DNA from: Gonapodya prolifera JEL478
Taxonomy: Eukaryota > Monoblepharomycota > Monoblepharidomycetes > Monoblepharidales > Gonapodyaceae
Assembly (NCBI GenBank): GCA_001574975.1
Contig: KQ965731.1
Location: 186,001-250,000 of the forward strand
DNA length: 64,000 nt
Reading direction: 5' to 3'
Shown: positions 14,376 to 27,516 of the stretch, piece by piece
Layout: each line of letters starts with the position of its first letter
How positions within the stretch are numbered: position 1 is the first letter of the stretch
The notes under the pieces: model-generated
Seen by the model: only the letters and a program-made list of their open reading frames with translations
Databases searched by the model: none
What the model was told of the DNA's origin: nothing
Translations under genes and position numbers: made by a program

Positions 14376-17300
14376 ATGTCTGCCTTCGAGCCACGGGCGA
14401 ATCAGCAGCTCATACTGTCATATGGCGCTGTCGAGGAGGCTCTGTCTGGTATGATGAGTCACAATACAACAGATCGTGTCCGGAACCAACTCCAGAGTCC
14501 TTAAAGGCGTGTACTACGTACTACGAGGCGACAGTTCTGGATATACCACGAGGAAATGTGAGCCAACTCACGCGATCGCTCTCTTCCTACCGTGAAATAT
14601 ATATGATCGATCGTTCTTAGCGATCTTCTTCTCCCTGGTTGCTGCGATTCTCGACTGGCTCCAAATATTTGCTATTGTGATACTCGCCAGCGAGTCTTCA
14701 TGGCCAGAGGGATCGTTTACTGTGCGTGTTCCTTCTTGTCGGATGGTGGGGATGTTCCTAACAGGTCGACGCCAGAATGTCTTCACATTTCTCGACAGTC
14801 GTAAAATCTGGGCTCAACTTGGAGCTCCGATGTCGGTTTTGCTGTGCGTGGAAGCAATTTTAACTGCGATGATTGTTGGAATTCTCGCCATCGTCTTGTA
14901 TGTTGCAAAAATGTGGGTAGCCTCTACAATGAGTCAAAACTTCAGCAGTGGATTCACTGGGAAATAAGTCATACCGGATGTGTGTTGCTCGGTGTTGATT
15001 AGATTTTAATGCTTTCATCGCAGCTTCAAAGACCAAAAAGTAGATTGGTTGTGGCCTGTAGAGGTGCGTACTTTTCAAGAGCGCTTGCAAACACTCATCT
15101 CAAATTGTTTTCACTGGCTAGGTGTTGCGTTTGGTGAGTGTCCTCATGTCGCTGGGGTGTCCCATTCACTCATCGATGCCTCAATTGTGTAATGTAGTTT
15201 GTCGGGCTCTTCGTCTCCGCGTTTGTTGGTGTTCTTTCGCGTCCCCCCCCCTTTTTTTGACAACCGCTGACGCTCGCGTGCCAGCTCGTCATTATTCTGG
15301 ATATTCTTCTCATACCATTCGACTGCACTTTTATACATGATAATTTCGATGCATCCTGGAACTGTAAGAGTGGGGCACATGCGGGCTTGTTGCTGCTGTC
15401 AGTGGTGTCTATAGTTATCGTGAGTAAATGCGGAGTGCACAAGTCGTGCGACCCTTGACCTGTGAATAATTGTGTACAGTATGTTCCATTTGCAATTCTC
15501 TCTGGTTGGCTCTTCGTCGATTACAATCCCAAGTTGAAGAGTGCAGAATCGAAGCCTCATGGAAGAGTGGAGCTTGTCTTTACCTTAGGCAGAGTGAGCC
15601 ACCTTGTAATGAATGTTGGCCGATACATACACCAACGCCACGCATACGACAAACGCTCAGGTCTTAATTTCTGTCACCAATGCTTTTTTTGGCGCAGATC
15701 ACTCAGATCACGGTGGAAACGGGAACGGGAAACTTGTTGTTCTCATTGTTGTATTTTTAACAGCTCTCGTTCAATGCTTGTTCCACATCGTGCACGTTCC
15801 ATTTTACAGGCAGTATCTTAATCAGCTGAGGACTGGCTCCATGGCTGTCGTCGCTGCCGCATGCATTCCAAGCTTGGCAGGCGTTAAAATGGATAATTGG
15901 CTGAGCGCTATTGGATATTTGGGATTTGCCTTTACTCTTGGTGAGGCCGATGTTTCCCCTTGGCACATCTGCATCGTGAATAACTTGACTCTGTGAAAAG
16001 GTGTTCTCTTGTCTGATGTTCGGTACAAGCAATTTTGTGTCCTTTACAATCTACATTATGCAAAGGTAAGAGAATACTCCAAACCTACTTGTGCGAGACC
16101 ACATTCCTTCGTTTTCATTGGCGACTTTCATATTTGCTCTATCTTGCTAGCTGTCTGTGGATCTTAACACTAATGGGGTTTCTATGGATGCCCAAGGAAA
16201 CCAATTCAATTCCGCTCTTGACCTGTCCGCAATCAAGCCGATGCGATTTGGCAATCTGGTGAGTTACATAATCCCCGAGCAGCTGTTTTTGTGCTAAAAA
16301 AATACATCGATGAAAGCTTTTTGAGACAGATTACTACCTGCTCATAAAGGTAAGCGCTTTCCATTTGTTTGGATGCTGGGCTCTTTGCAATTAAACAATG
16401 ATGTCCAAAAGAAAATAATACACGACTGGGACAACTACTCGCGAGATGAGCGAAGAAATCACATCGCAGTTCTCCGGGAAATCTACCTTAGTATTGCGGA
16501 GTCCATGAAGGTGAGCCCCTTCATTCCTTGGCTACAGGGAATATTAACTCGAATATTTTCATTAGATCGACTCGGGGATGTTTTTGCTCACTTGTGCCTA
16601 CCTTGAATACTATCTTGGTGCGCTTTTGTCATTTTGCCACCTCCAAATACTCGCGAAAATGAAACTATAATTATAACTTCAAAGCACGTGACGCAAACAC
16701 AGCACTTACTTTACTCATTCGAGCCAAAGCAAGCAGACCATCAATAGATGTCCGTGTTGCATTGTATGGACTCGCCAAGGATATAGAATCAGCCCGGGAG
16801 GCTGAGATGCGCGTTGGTCAGACAGGCCTTTCTATCACAGGTAAGTGGGGCTTCGATGTTTCCATTGACAGGATTCAATTACCTGGTTATGTTCTCATCT
16901 TCCTTAAAAGATATTCTTAAGTTCAAGAAGTGAGAATTCTAATCTGTCATTTGTGTTTACCAATTTGCCTTACCCCAACCTCAACGTTGTGAGATATTAT
17001 GATTCCGCCACAAAGAACCACAACGATGTCTATATTTGTGCCCGTAAGCTTCTCAAAATGAGTGTCATGAAGACCACTCTGCAGAACGACATTGCTGTCA
17101 CAACTGTGCAATTGTTTGCGAAGGCGGCTAAAGCAGACAAAGCCTACGGGCAACTTTTAAAAGATTTTCCTGATGCGCGTGAAGCCATGGTTCTTAAAGG
17201 TGTGTCCATCTGCATTCCATCGATCTGTTATGTTTGATTCAACTTACTTCCTGTAAAACAGCAAGACTATATGAAGAGGCAAGCGTACACCCGTCAGCGA

Positions 17301-20300
17301 AATGTGCACTTCTTTGACGTCAAGCTTGCTCCAGGTCTTTAACGATAATGCGGAAGCAGTTCGCCTCCTTGCCGCTGCGCGAGACTTGGAGGGTGTGATG
17401 AAAGACCAAGACGCGACAGGGTCGTCTTTTGGTGAATCCCAATCACGCAGCTCTTCAGTCAGTAGTCGTGAAGAAAAGGGAGACAAGGGCAATTTCGTCA
17501 GCTTTACTGAAGAGCACTATGGTCGGACTGAAAGAATGTCCCGTTTCGTCAACCTTTGTTTGCTTCTCGTTGTACGTTCAAAAGCACTTCAGTTTTGTCG
17601 AAGGACCCATTGAAATCTCGTCTTTCTCGTTTAGTGCTTGTTGCATGTCGTTAGTATCGTATTTGCAAAAGTTCAGATAAGCCAGACTAGCCAAATGATC
17701 GGCTTAATCCCATCCGCTGGTGACGTGTTACGGGCAGCGGTACGTGTTAATATGTCATGGCTCAAACTTATCGAGGTGAGTATTCCGAGAAGGAAGGTCT
17801 TCGGAATGTGTGAAAGATCTTCAAAAATAGGACTCTTGTTCCTACGCGTCTGAGTCGCTGTTCTCACTCCATCAGCTGGAGTTTTCAAAATATATAAGGG
17901 AGCTCGCCGTTAACGTCGATACGATGAGGGAGCTGGGCGATGCCTCAATCAAAAAGCTCTTCGAAGATTGGTCAATTGTTCCGCCGGAGACCAACATCAC
18001 TGCACTTTATCTTCAATCACCAACAAATTTTGCAACACTAGTCAATACTTTCCTTACAGCGATGGATCGAGTGGCCAGTAAGTTAGTGGAATCACACCAG
18101 TGTCGCACAGCTTCCAAACTCTACATTAGCGAACTACAACTACGGAAACTTTTCACGTGCAATCTCTTCGCCTGAATTGATGTGGGGTGAGTTCAGGCGA
18201 GGGGCTGACTAGTCACAGACATCTCAATACACATCTCTATAATCTTGCACTTTAGCTGCTCGGGTGAGTGCCTTCCTAATTATGTGAAGTCACAGAAGCG
18301 GATCAACCAAGCTTTTACCAGCATCATGGATCCGACCTGCTATATCAGTGGTGCTTAACATTGATTCAACAGCAGGTTTGAGTTTCGAAACTGGTATGAT
18401 GGTGCAGACGGGGTATTGACACTGTTTTTGAAGGGGATGACGAGCTCTTCGCAGCTTGAAAACACGCAAAGGATTAACAGCTGGGTGGGTATATTCCCTT
18501 TGCATTCCTTGATTGCACAACGAAAAATCGAGTTTCAGGTCAACGCCGCGAAGTAGGTTAAGCGTCGCTGGTGGTGCCAACCGATTGCTAATGTCGCAAA
18601 CCAGTCTGGTCCTCATATTCCTCATGATGGTGTTTATAATTGGTGAGTTAGAAGGTGGAAGATTTGCTGTCGTTGCGCCGACAACTGGCTCATTTGCAAC
18701 CCAGGGGTGTTTCATGCAAGGTTCAAGTACGTCCTGACGCATTGCGTTTGGTGATCACCGTGACTAACTTGATGATAGGATCTATAATGCCGACCGAGCC
18801 TCACACATAACCAGTAAGACCACTTGTGAATCAAGGACACGAGCCATTTCAACAAATCACTTTCTATTTACCGCTTTCCCAAGCATTAATCCTCAAACGA
18901 ATTGGCAAGCGCAATAGGAAGCGGTTATTAACACACCTGAGTGCTTGCAAAGATGTTGCAGCTTATGGGGAAAACACGGTATCATCTCAAGAACTTCTTC
19001 CAGAACCAGAAGAGCCGACAGGAAAGCTCAAAATCAAGGAAATTGTTATCTCTTCTTCACCGTATGAAGAAACAAATGATGATCCGTTTGGCCGGAGGAC
19101 TGTTACGTGGTCGGAAGCGAAACAAGGGAGCTATCTGAGCGGTTCCGAAGATTCTGTTCAGTGTCAAAGAGACACTTTCAACGAGGAGTCAGGAAATGAA
19201 CCCAATTCAGATGGTTTGCACCATCGAAGAACCGATGCAGCGGCAGATGTAGAGGAGGAAGACAACAGCGAAAATGAAATGCAAGTATCAAACAGCAGCC
19301 CACGATCAGGGATGAGGAACGCGACAAGGCGGAAGTTTTCCAATCGTGAAAACAAGCTCGCAGTTTGGGCTAAAACTCCTCAGATCATCAAAACGGCATC
19401 TGCAGAAGACGGAGGAGAAAGAAGTCAAGACATGCTTGATGCCAAGCCTCCATCGTGGCCAGTGGGAGTACGGGCGATCTTCATACCCTTTCAGATGGTA
19501 TATCAACTGGTAGTGGTTCGGCCATTCACTAGAATACTTGCAGCGTGCTTTGCTCTTGAACTTCTGCTTCTCGTCGTCAACATGAAAGTTGTGTCGGACG
19601 CAACTTCCAATAACGCGGCATTCACGGATTTTCTTGTACTTGGACCCCAAGTCGAGTTCCAAGCTCTACTCAGTGTCTACTATGGAATGTTTGTTGTCGA
19701 CGATTCAAACTTGGAGATGGACAAATTGGTTGAGTAAGTGAGAACACGCAGAGCTTGAGAACTCCTAATGACACTTGGCCAAAGTAATACCCAAGGAGTA
19801 GATGCTGCTCTTCAAGTGTCGCTACAATCCTTTGTTCAGTCTTTCAACGACTTGATATTTGGGGATGCAACCGCCACCGCAGCAGAGAACCTTCTGCGAG
19901 ACACTCTACCCCGACGACAGCTTCTCTACAGCCCATCGTGCCTTTTGAAAGAGACCCCTTGCCATTCGAACACAACGTACCCAATGGCAAACAAGGCGGA
20001 ACATGGTGCGCTTGTGCCCAAAATATTTTGAAAGGAGACATGAAACCCTTTCTCCATCCAGGTCTTTTTGCTCTTTTCCAAGCCTTCATCAATGCACAGC
20101 AGGAAATGTTATCGAGATATCCCGATCCAGATCACATTTACATACAAGATCACGTGAGTGTTCATATCCTTGCGAGTCCCAGCCATGCATCTGATGGAAA
20201 CTTTCTATTTCAAATTTTAGTTGTGGCAATTCATCATTCGAAGTGCGGAGACAGACCTAAGCAGTGGTTTGCAAACGCTAGCAGGCTCCTATCTCACGGA

Positions 20301-20550
20301 TAAAGATGACGCCATGCAAAGTATGCGAAACGTTCCTACTTTCATACACCACTCACGAATATTGTGTAAACCAGATTTAATCCTTCTTAACTACGTACTA
20401 TACGGCATTGATATTGCTTGGCTTGTCGTCGTCGCTTTTGTTTTTCAAATGTTAATTGAACGTATCAGGCAGGATATTGTGGTGAGAAGGATTGCATTAA
20501 GATTTGTGCTTGATGTTCAATGGCTCAAGCAAATGCTCGATTTCAGCTGA
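14376..20550 (+). CDS. Tmc-like (TmcB/TmcC) polytopic membrane protein
   Basis: Many-exon gene starting MSAFEPRANQQLILSYGAVEEA. Recoverable exon pieces show paired membrane segments (SFLAIFFSLVAAILDWLQIF; MSVLLCVEAILTAMIVGILAIV; FVGLFVSAFVGVL; KLVVLIVVFLTALVQCLFHI). The piece FVDYNPKLKSAESKPHGRVE and the loop VPFYRQYLNQLRTGS match the family pattern. The TmcB/TmcC helical-repeat region follows near 16370-17470: WDNYSRDERRNHIAVLREIY, then YDSATKNHNDVYICARKLLK, then AYGQLLKDFPDAREAMVL ... NNDAEAVRLLAAARDLE. A long acidic segment (18826-19480), more membrane spans (19490-19700) and a last exon (20221-20550) with YVLYGIDIAWLVVVAFVFQM close the gene. Family members are linked to signalling or sensing in amoebae. 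I see no PAS or cyclase domain here. Exon borders in 14470-15480 and 18180-18830 are unresolved, so two adjacent genes cannot be excluded. Confidence 0.6.
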
Positions 20551-20786
20551 CGAAATACTGTATGCGTGTCATTCCGGAATGTGAGTGTTGGGTTTGTCCT
20601 GGGTTAAGTTGAATCGATAGAATCAAAGCGCAACTTCGCAGACATGCTCCCAGTGAATGAAGGCGGCCAAATAGATATAAATGATATTAGTGATTTTATA
20701 AAGTAGAACAGTTGAATATTGAACATAATTTGCATCCAAAAGAAAGGGGTGCTCAGTTTGAGTCGAGAACTTACCAGAGGACATCA

Positions 20787-21683
20787 ATGGCAACCGGTGA
20801 GTTCCGATTGATCGAAAGCGCTCTGGACCTTTGCATTCTTGCAGTATTTGAAAAGCGCCATACCTCACTGTCGTGGTGTGGTCGAGAGTGCCATATACCT
20901 TTCGAATCCTGTCCGAATCGCTAAGATGGCGTCTTGCGATGATGAATGATGTGCCATTCTCCCGCTTTGCTTTCATCTTCTCTGTACTGTTGTGTTTTCC
21001 CCATCTCCTTTGTGGTCGTTGACTATTCGCCCAATTTCCAATCGCTCTACACCGAAACTCACCACTTTCGTCATCAAAAATCCTCAAGTACCGCGTAACT
21101 TTCGTCTGCTGGAAGAGCTGGAGAAGGGCGAGAAGGGTATCGGGGATGGCACCATCAGTTACGGTCTGGCGGATCCAGATGACAGTATTTTGACAACATG
21201 GAACGGGACAATCATCGGCCCTTTGAATGTGAGTATTACTTCGTGCATTGCAATGTTTCTGTACCCAAATTACATTCACTCTCTCATGTGTCGTGGACAA
21301 GACGGTGCACGAGAACCGCATTCACTCGGTCAAAATCACATGCGGGCCTCAGTACCCCGACAAAGCACCTTCCGTACAGTTTGTTTCTCGAATTAATATG
21401 CCGGCTTGCGTGAACCTGCAATCTGGGAAGGTCGGTGCACCCAACGGACAAAGAATTGACAAGAAGTAACAATATACTCTATAAAGGTCGAACACCTGCC
21501 CTGTATCGACAACTGGAAGCGCACCTACACAATTGAAACGGTGCTTAGCGAGCTGAGGCGGTGAGTTTATCTTGAGGAAGGTCGTGCATCGCCATTGTGA
21601 GAAAGTTATGTACCTTCCACAGCGAAATGACCAATGCCCACAGCCGAAAGCTACCCCAGCCCCCAGAGGGAAGCACCTACTGA
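20787..21683 (+). CDS. MMS2: Ubiquitin-conjugating enzyme E2 variant MMS2/UEV1
   Basis: Five exons (20787-20796, 21089-21228, 21302-21430, 21487-21560, 21623-21683) give 137 aa, the usual size. The first exon carries only ten bases (ATG GCA ACC G). Motifs follow the family closely: [70 protein letters not shown] and [10 protein letters not shown] at the end. There is no catalytic cysteine block, as expected for a UEV. With Ubc13 it builds Lys63-linked ubiquitin chains on PCNA in error-free damage tolerance. It is convergent with the SelO gene (112 bp between stops). Confidence 0.96.
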
Positions 21684-21795
21684 GTGCCAGAGTGTGTGGG
21701 AGAGTGCGTTTCCCACCTGGATATGGTAACCTCATGTACACTTGAAATATACTACGGTCGTTTGCTTGTATCCCCATTTTCGCTCTCAGAATTCC

Positions 21796-24578
21796 TTAAG
21801 TATCACATTTGCAGATCAAATTCAACTTCCCCTTTGGTACGTCATCATTCGCCCATCGAATTGCCACCTCACAACACTCCTTTAAATCCGCAAACCCCGT
21901 CTCCAAAATATGCATTTGGCTTTCGTCTCCATCCTCAGACGGTGTCGACACCACTCGGACCAAACCCGACCCACGCAATACACCAAGCTCGTTAGGTTCG
22001 GGAGCACCCACTCCGCGGTCCAGGGGGCTTTCTGAGATTTCTCCAAACATATCATGCACGAGGACGGTCGTTGCGCGACGGAGAGCGCGCGCAAGTGCGC
22101 TGTCGCTGCTCTTCTCCTTCTCGGGTGAATTATCCTTGGATGCGGCTTGAAGGTGGTGTGAAATGGACGCCAGTCGGCTCACTGCGCCGTCATAGAGCGG
22201 CGCTGCGTCTGCGTCCGGTGAGGAAAGATCATCCATGATAAATCCACTCGAGTCGGAAGAACCTGCTTCGTCGTCGAGAATCAGCATGGAAGCCTCCGTC
22301 GACGTTGCGGCCTGACCGTCCCGCTCCGCGCGCTCCCTCTCTTCCTTCTTGGCACGTTCGTGAAACTCTTGTGCGGCTTTTTCGCACTCTGAAATGACTT
22401 GGTCCAAGATGTACCCACGCGGCACCACTCGGGGATTGATCGCGAACATTTTGAGCTTCCGTGCAAGTTCGGTCTCGATCATGTTCGTCCCGGGCGTGGC
22501 CTCGGCGTGAAGTCGGAACTGATACCTCGCATGCCACGCCTTCCATGCGCCGCTCGCTTCCTCCGCGGACGGTATCGCGTCTCCTCGTCGGGGGGGTCGT
22601 AGTTCCTGCGTTCGTCGGTCCAGGCAACGGAGCAGAAAGGAGAGGAGGTCCGGAGGATTCGGGCGGGAAGATCGACGAAGAGTCGGGATGTAGAGTCGTG
22701 AAAAAGAAATGAGGCGGAAGAACCGGTGGTAGTCGGCGCGGCATGACGCCAGGATGTCAAGGAGGGGTTGGATGATGTCAGAGAAACTGCAAAATAAAAG
22801 CTAGTTTCAGAATCAACCTCGAGACGAACATAAAAAGACTCACTCTGTAGAGACCGCACGAGTCGTCAAACCAAGTTTGCCCCTCATGAGATGTGTGAAA
22901 TGCTCCTTAAACGTCGCGTCAAATTCGTCCATGATGGCAGCGGCACGACGATCTCCCTCGAAAACATCGCCTTATGATAGAGTGTAACCGGAAAACAAGA
23001 TCGATGAAGGGGAAAGGAGTGAGAGCGCAGGGGAGGATACTCACCGCTCGGGTCAATAAACTGGGCAAGCAATTCACCAAACCTTCGGAGAATGCCTTTG
23101 ACCGTTCGCGGTTGCTCGGAAAAGCGGTGTTCGGCTATGTTGGGCGTGAAGTCCGGGTCGTACTGAGGAAGCAGTGAGCTATGGGCAGCGAGGAGACGAC
23201 GGCGTCACGTACGGCGTCCAGAAACGTGTACCCTGTCACGTCCAATGTGAGGCCCAGAACAGAAATGTTGTCCGAGTTGAGAGTTCCGTGCACGAACGCA
23301 GCTGCCTGCCACGCTGCAACCATCTGTCGTTAGGAGAAAGGGTATTGATTACTGCAGTCCAAAGGGCCGGCACAACAGCTCGAAGGTGTTCGACGCACTT
23401 TTGCATTACACCGCACCACCTCTCTGAGAAACCTTCCGTACCGATTTATTCCCTGGCTCCAGCCCTTTGTGTCGTCGTTGCACGCGCGAAACTGCTCCAC
23501 GTTCTCCAGTGTCCAGTCCACGAGCTTCTTGAGCGCGACCCCGTCCCGCGTGTGGACTTCGTAAGAGCCGATGCGGAGGAACGAGGGTGCAGCGCGGGAG
23601 AAGATGCAGGGTGGGACGGACGGGGTTGAGGGGTGCGCGATGCTGGCGGGAACCACGAGCGCGATTGGAAGGGCGGTCGGGATGGAGAGGCGGCGAAGGA
23701 CTGGCAGATTCCGAATACGAGTGCACATGATAGAGTGAGATTTGGACGTCGCCCGATTCAAGCTCTCCCGCACCTTCGCATCCCAGGTACTCCCGCACGG
23801 CTCCTGCGAGTGTCAGGAGGCCGTCGTAGGTGCGTGCGTAAGGTGTTTTCCCGATACCCTTGACTTGAACTTCCCACCGACACGTTGTCGCCTTGGAGGA
23901 CCCAGTTTGAATATCACCCAACGTTACAACTCGCCCGTCACCAAGTCTAGGCGAGATATTTTGAGATTCAAGAATGGGGCATTTGAGCAGCACGACGTAC
24001 TGTTTTATCCAGACCCCGAGTTGGTACCCTGCGTAATTCTGAGCAAACGGGCGGGAGCCCTTGAGGAGCTTGTGGCCCGAAACTAGAAGCAATCGCTTGA
24101 GCTCGCTCAATGGCCGCAAATTCGCGAAAAATACCCACGTATTTCGGCCCACTCGTCCTTCTCCGTCGATGTTATTGGTAATCGGAGAGCAAGCGATTCG
24201 GCACCAGCTTCGGATACCGCCGCGAGTGCAAGGGGCCCCTCCCATTGTTGCGGTCGAACTGTTTGGTAATATTAAAACCGAATCAGAGGAGATGTAAAGA
24301 AACCGACGCCCGTAGACTTCAGATCGCCCGATCGATCGGCGCGCGAGCTTGCACCAGCTGCACCCATTGAGAAAACACGCACCAAAACTGTAGTGAGCGC
24401 CACCCAGCACATCTCTGGGCTTCTGTGCTCCGGGATGGGGAGGGAATTTCGGTGTCAGGGGGTCGCAGGTGAGCGAGACGACGAGCGATGCCGCGAGGAA
24501 TGCGGAGGAGAGCGCGAGCGAGGACAGCGGGCGAGGTTGCTGCAGCGGAGGCGGCGAGGGCACGTTGGGTGAAGACAT
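21796..24578 (-). CDS. Selenoprotein-O / YdiU-type protein adenylyltransferase (pseudokinase)
   Basis: Member of the SelO family, which transfers AMP to Ser/Thr/Tyr of target proteins, usually in mitochondria. ATG at 24578; exon 1 (24383-24578) ends PRDVLGGAHYSF and joins VRPQQWEGPLALAAVSEAGA. Then come FAQNYAGYQLGVWIKQLGDGR (nucleotide-binding loop), KTPYARTYDGLLTLAGAVREYL, RLSIPTALPIALV, APSFLRIGSYEVH, RFLREVVRCNAKMVAAWQAA, the active-site-region FVHGTLNSDNISVLGLTLDV, and QYDPDFTPNIAEHRFSEQP. The C-terminal NPRVVPRGYILDQ block is followed by an acidic, Ser-rich tail longer than usual. The protein ends CKCDT; some relatives have a redox-active Sec or Cys near the end. It has about six introns; one near 24135-24185 in the N-terminal third is uncertain. 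Confidence 0.88.
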
Positions 24579-24680
24579 TGGGCAGCACACGGTACAAACG
24601 GCTTTCGGGTTTACCCACCAGCACAGGGAAGGTACCACTCCGAGACCGCAGCAACTCTCATCTATCATATCGAGCTGGCG

Positions 24681-25477
24681 ATGTCTGCTCCAGCGCCATT
24701 CGGACTCGACAGCGACATGGGCAAGAGATCCGCGCACTCTGTCACCAGATCGGCGTACAAGCATCACGTACGTTCTCGTTCTGCGCACGATTGCCTCGAC
24801 TTCACGTCACATATGTACTACTCCACATTTGGATGCAGACACCGGGAGTCAACGAAGCGTCTGTCTCCTACTTGCAGAATAAGGGGAATGCGAGCAAACC
24901 AGCGGATTGGTTCAGACACGTGAGTATATTCTTTCAGTTCGACATGAGCTGTCACGAAAGGCAAAGGCGGAAGGGGAGGAAAATGCATCAGTGATCCCAA
25001 TTTACAACAAAGAATTCAACCAGTCGGGGAGAGTAGTGACCGGAATCGCAATATTAAATGGCATCAGGGAGCATTTGTTAGGGAACTTGACGGGAACGGA
25101 GCGTTCAACCACTCCAGGAGAATGGTGACTGGAACTACAGTGCTGATTGGCACCAGGCAGCACTGGTTTGGGAACTGAACGCGAGAGTTCCCGGCTTCTC
25201 GACCTGCTACGTCTTCCATCCCTCTCACAAACGATCCCCCTTCCAGGACGACCACCCTGCCGACGCACCGACGAAACCCCACTCGACGGCGCCTCCCAAA
25301 TCTCCGCAATCCCCGTCCACAACCGCCCCTCACCCACTCGACGCGGCTCCCAAGAAGCAGTACGATATTCTCACGGGTGCACAGCTTCCACCCCCCACAG
25401 AGCGGAACGCCAGGAGAGTAAAGCAGGTGGACGCGCAGACGGGTCGCTATAACATCATCAACAACGAGAGCACGTGA
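24681..25477 (+). CDS. Small protein of unknown function with YDILTG and RYNIIN motifs
   Basis: Three exons (24681-24767, 24839-24919, 25247-25477), all phase 0, give 132 aa. The ATG is at 24681 (MSAPAPFGLDSDMGKRSAHS). Exon 2 encodes TPGVNEASVSYLQNKGNASK followed by PADWFRH. Exon 3 encodes a Pro/Ser/Thr-rich linker, then KKQYDILTGAQLPPP and TGRYNIINNEST to the stop. There are no membrane segments or enzyme motifs. The paired short motifs YDIL.G and RYNII.N at the C-terminus resemble those of several small axonemal proteins, so a flagellar role in a zoosporic fungus is a guess only. Intron 2 (327 bp) is long for this locus and contains a diverged duplication. Confidence 0.6.
25011..25182 (+). 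repeat. Diverged direct duplication inside an intron
   Basis: Two ~75 bp copies, about 25013-25090 and 25103-25178, each starting TTCAACCA and containing GTGACNGGAA, then GGCANCAGG and GGGAACT. I estimate about 70 % identity by eye. Both lie within the second intron of the small gene at 24681-25477, between its GTGAGT donor and TTCCAG acceptor. Confidence 0.6.
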
Positions 25478-25736
25478 ATTTTGTTAGGGAGAGGAGTATG
25501 GTGTGAGGTTGGGATGATCTCGTCGTTTACAATTATCGAATGTAAATATCTCATATAGTGATTCGAAAACGAGCAAACTTTTGAGTAAACAGCAGCGAGA
25601 GCACGTGAACGTTGCGACGGATTTGGCAGAGAGAGTCTGTCGTGCTATCTCATTTACATTATCGAATGACGAATGTACATATGCAATAGTGGGTGATTCT
25701 AAACCGGGCACACGCCCCTGCAAACAGACACCGAAA

Positions 25737-27080
<1,344 letters not shown>

Positions 27081-27516
27081 TGGTTTGTTAGATATCTGAT
27101 CTAAACATAAAGGTATTGCACCAGTTGATTACGTAAAGACACTTTTTGCATTCTGTAGCAAATATAATACCATCATTCACATCTTCTCCTACTTCCCAAC
27201 GAGTACCTAAGTCGCAGGAATGGTGGATAGGAAAAGTTGTACTGTACTTTGGTCAAAAATCGCGCAACCCACTACTGCCTTTGGACTCCAATAAGGTTAT
27301 TGAGCTGCCAGCCCCGTCAAGAAGGATATCGGAGATTTGGTAGTGACGCTTTTTGCCCTCCAGCAGTGGATTGATTCTCCCCCCCCGTTTGGCAAGGGCT
27401 TCCCGACTTGCACTCCTACTTCAATCGCGGAACACGTCATCCAAGGGATTGTGGAATCCGGATACATCATCAAAAAGGCGCTCCGCTACCCAGCATCCCC
27501 ATCAGTGTGCAACGTT

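Noticed and set aside
22229-22744. Minus-strand 171-codon frame over the SelO C-terminal region
   Set aside because: A shifted shadow; the frame containing AWKAWHARYQFRLHAEATPG and NPRVVPRGYILDQ is the one that matches SelO.
23406-24788. Minus-strand open frame of 460 codons read as a single protein
   Set aside because: It covers real SelO exons in part, but also runs through introns; the family motifs move between frames at clear GT-AG sites.
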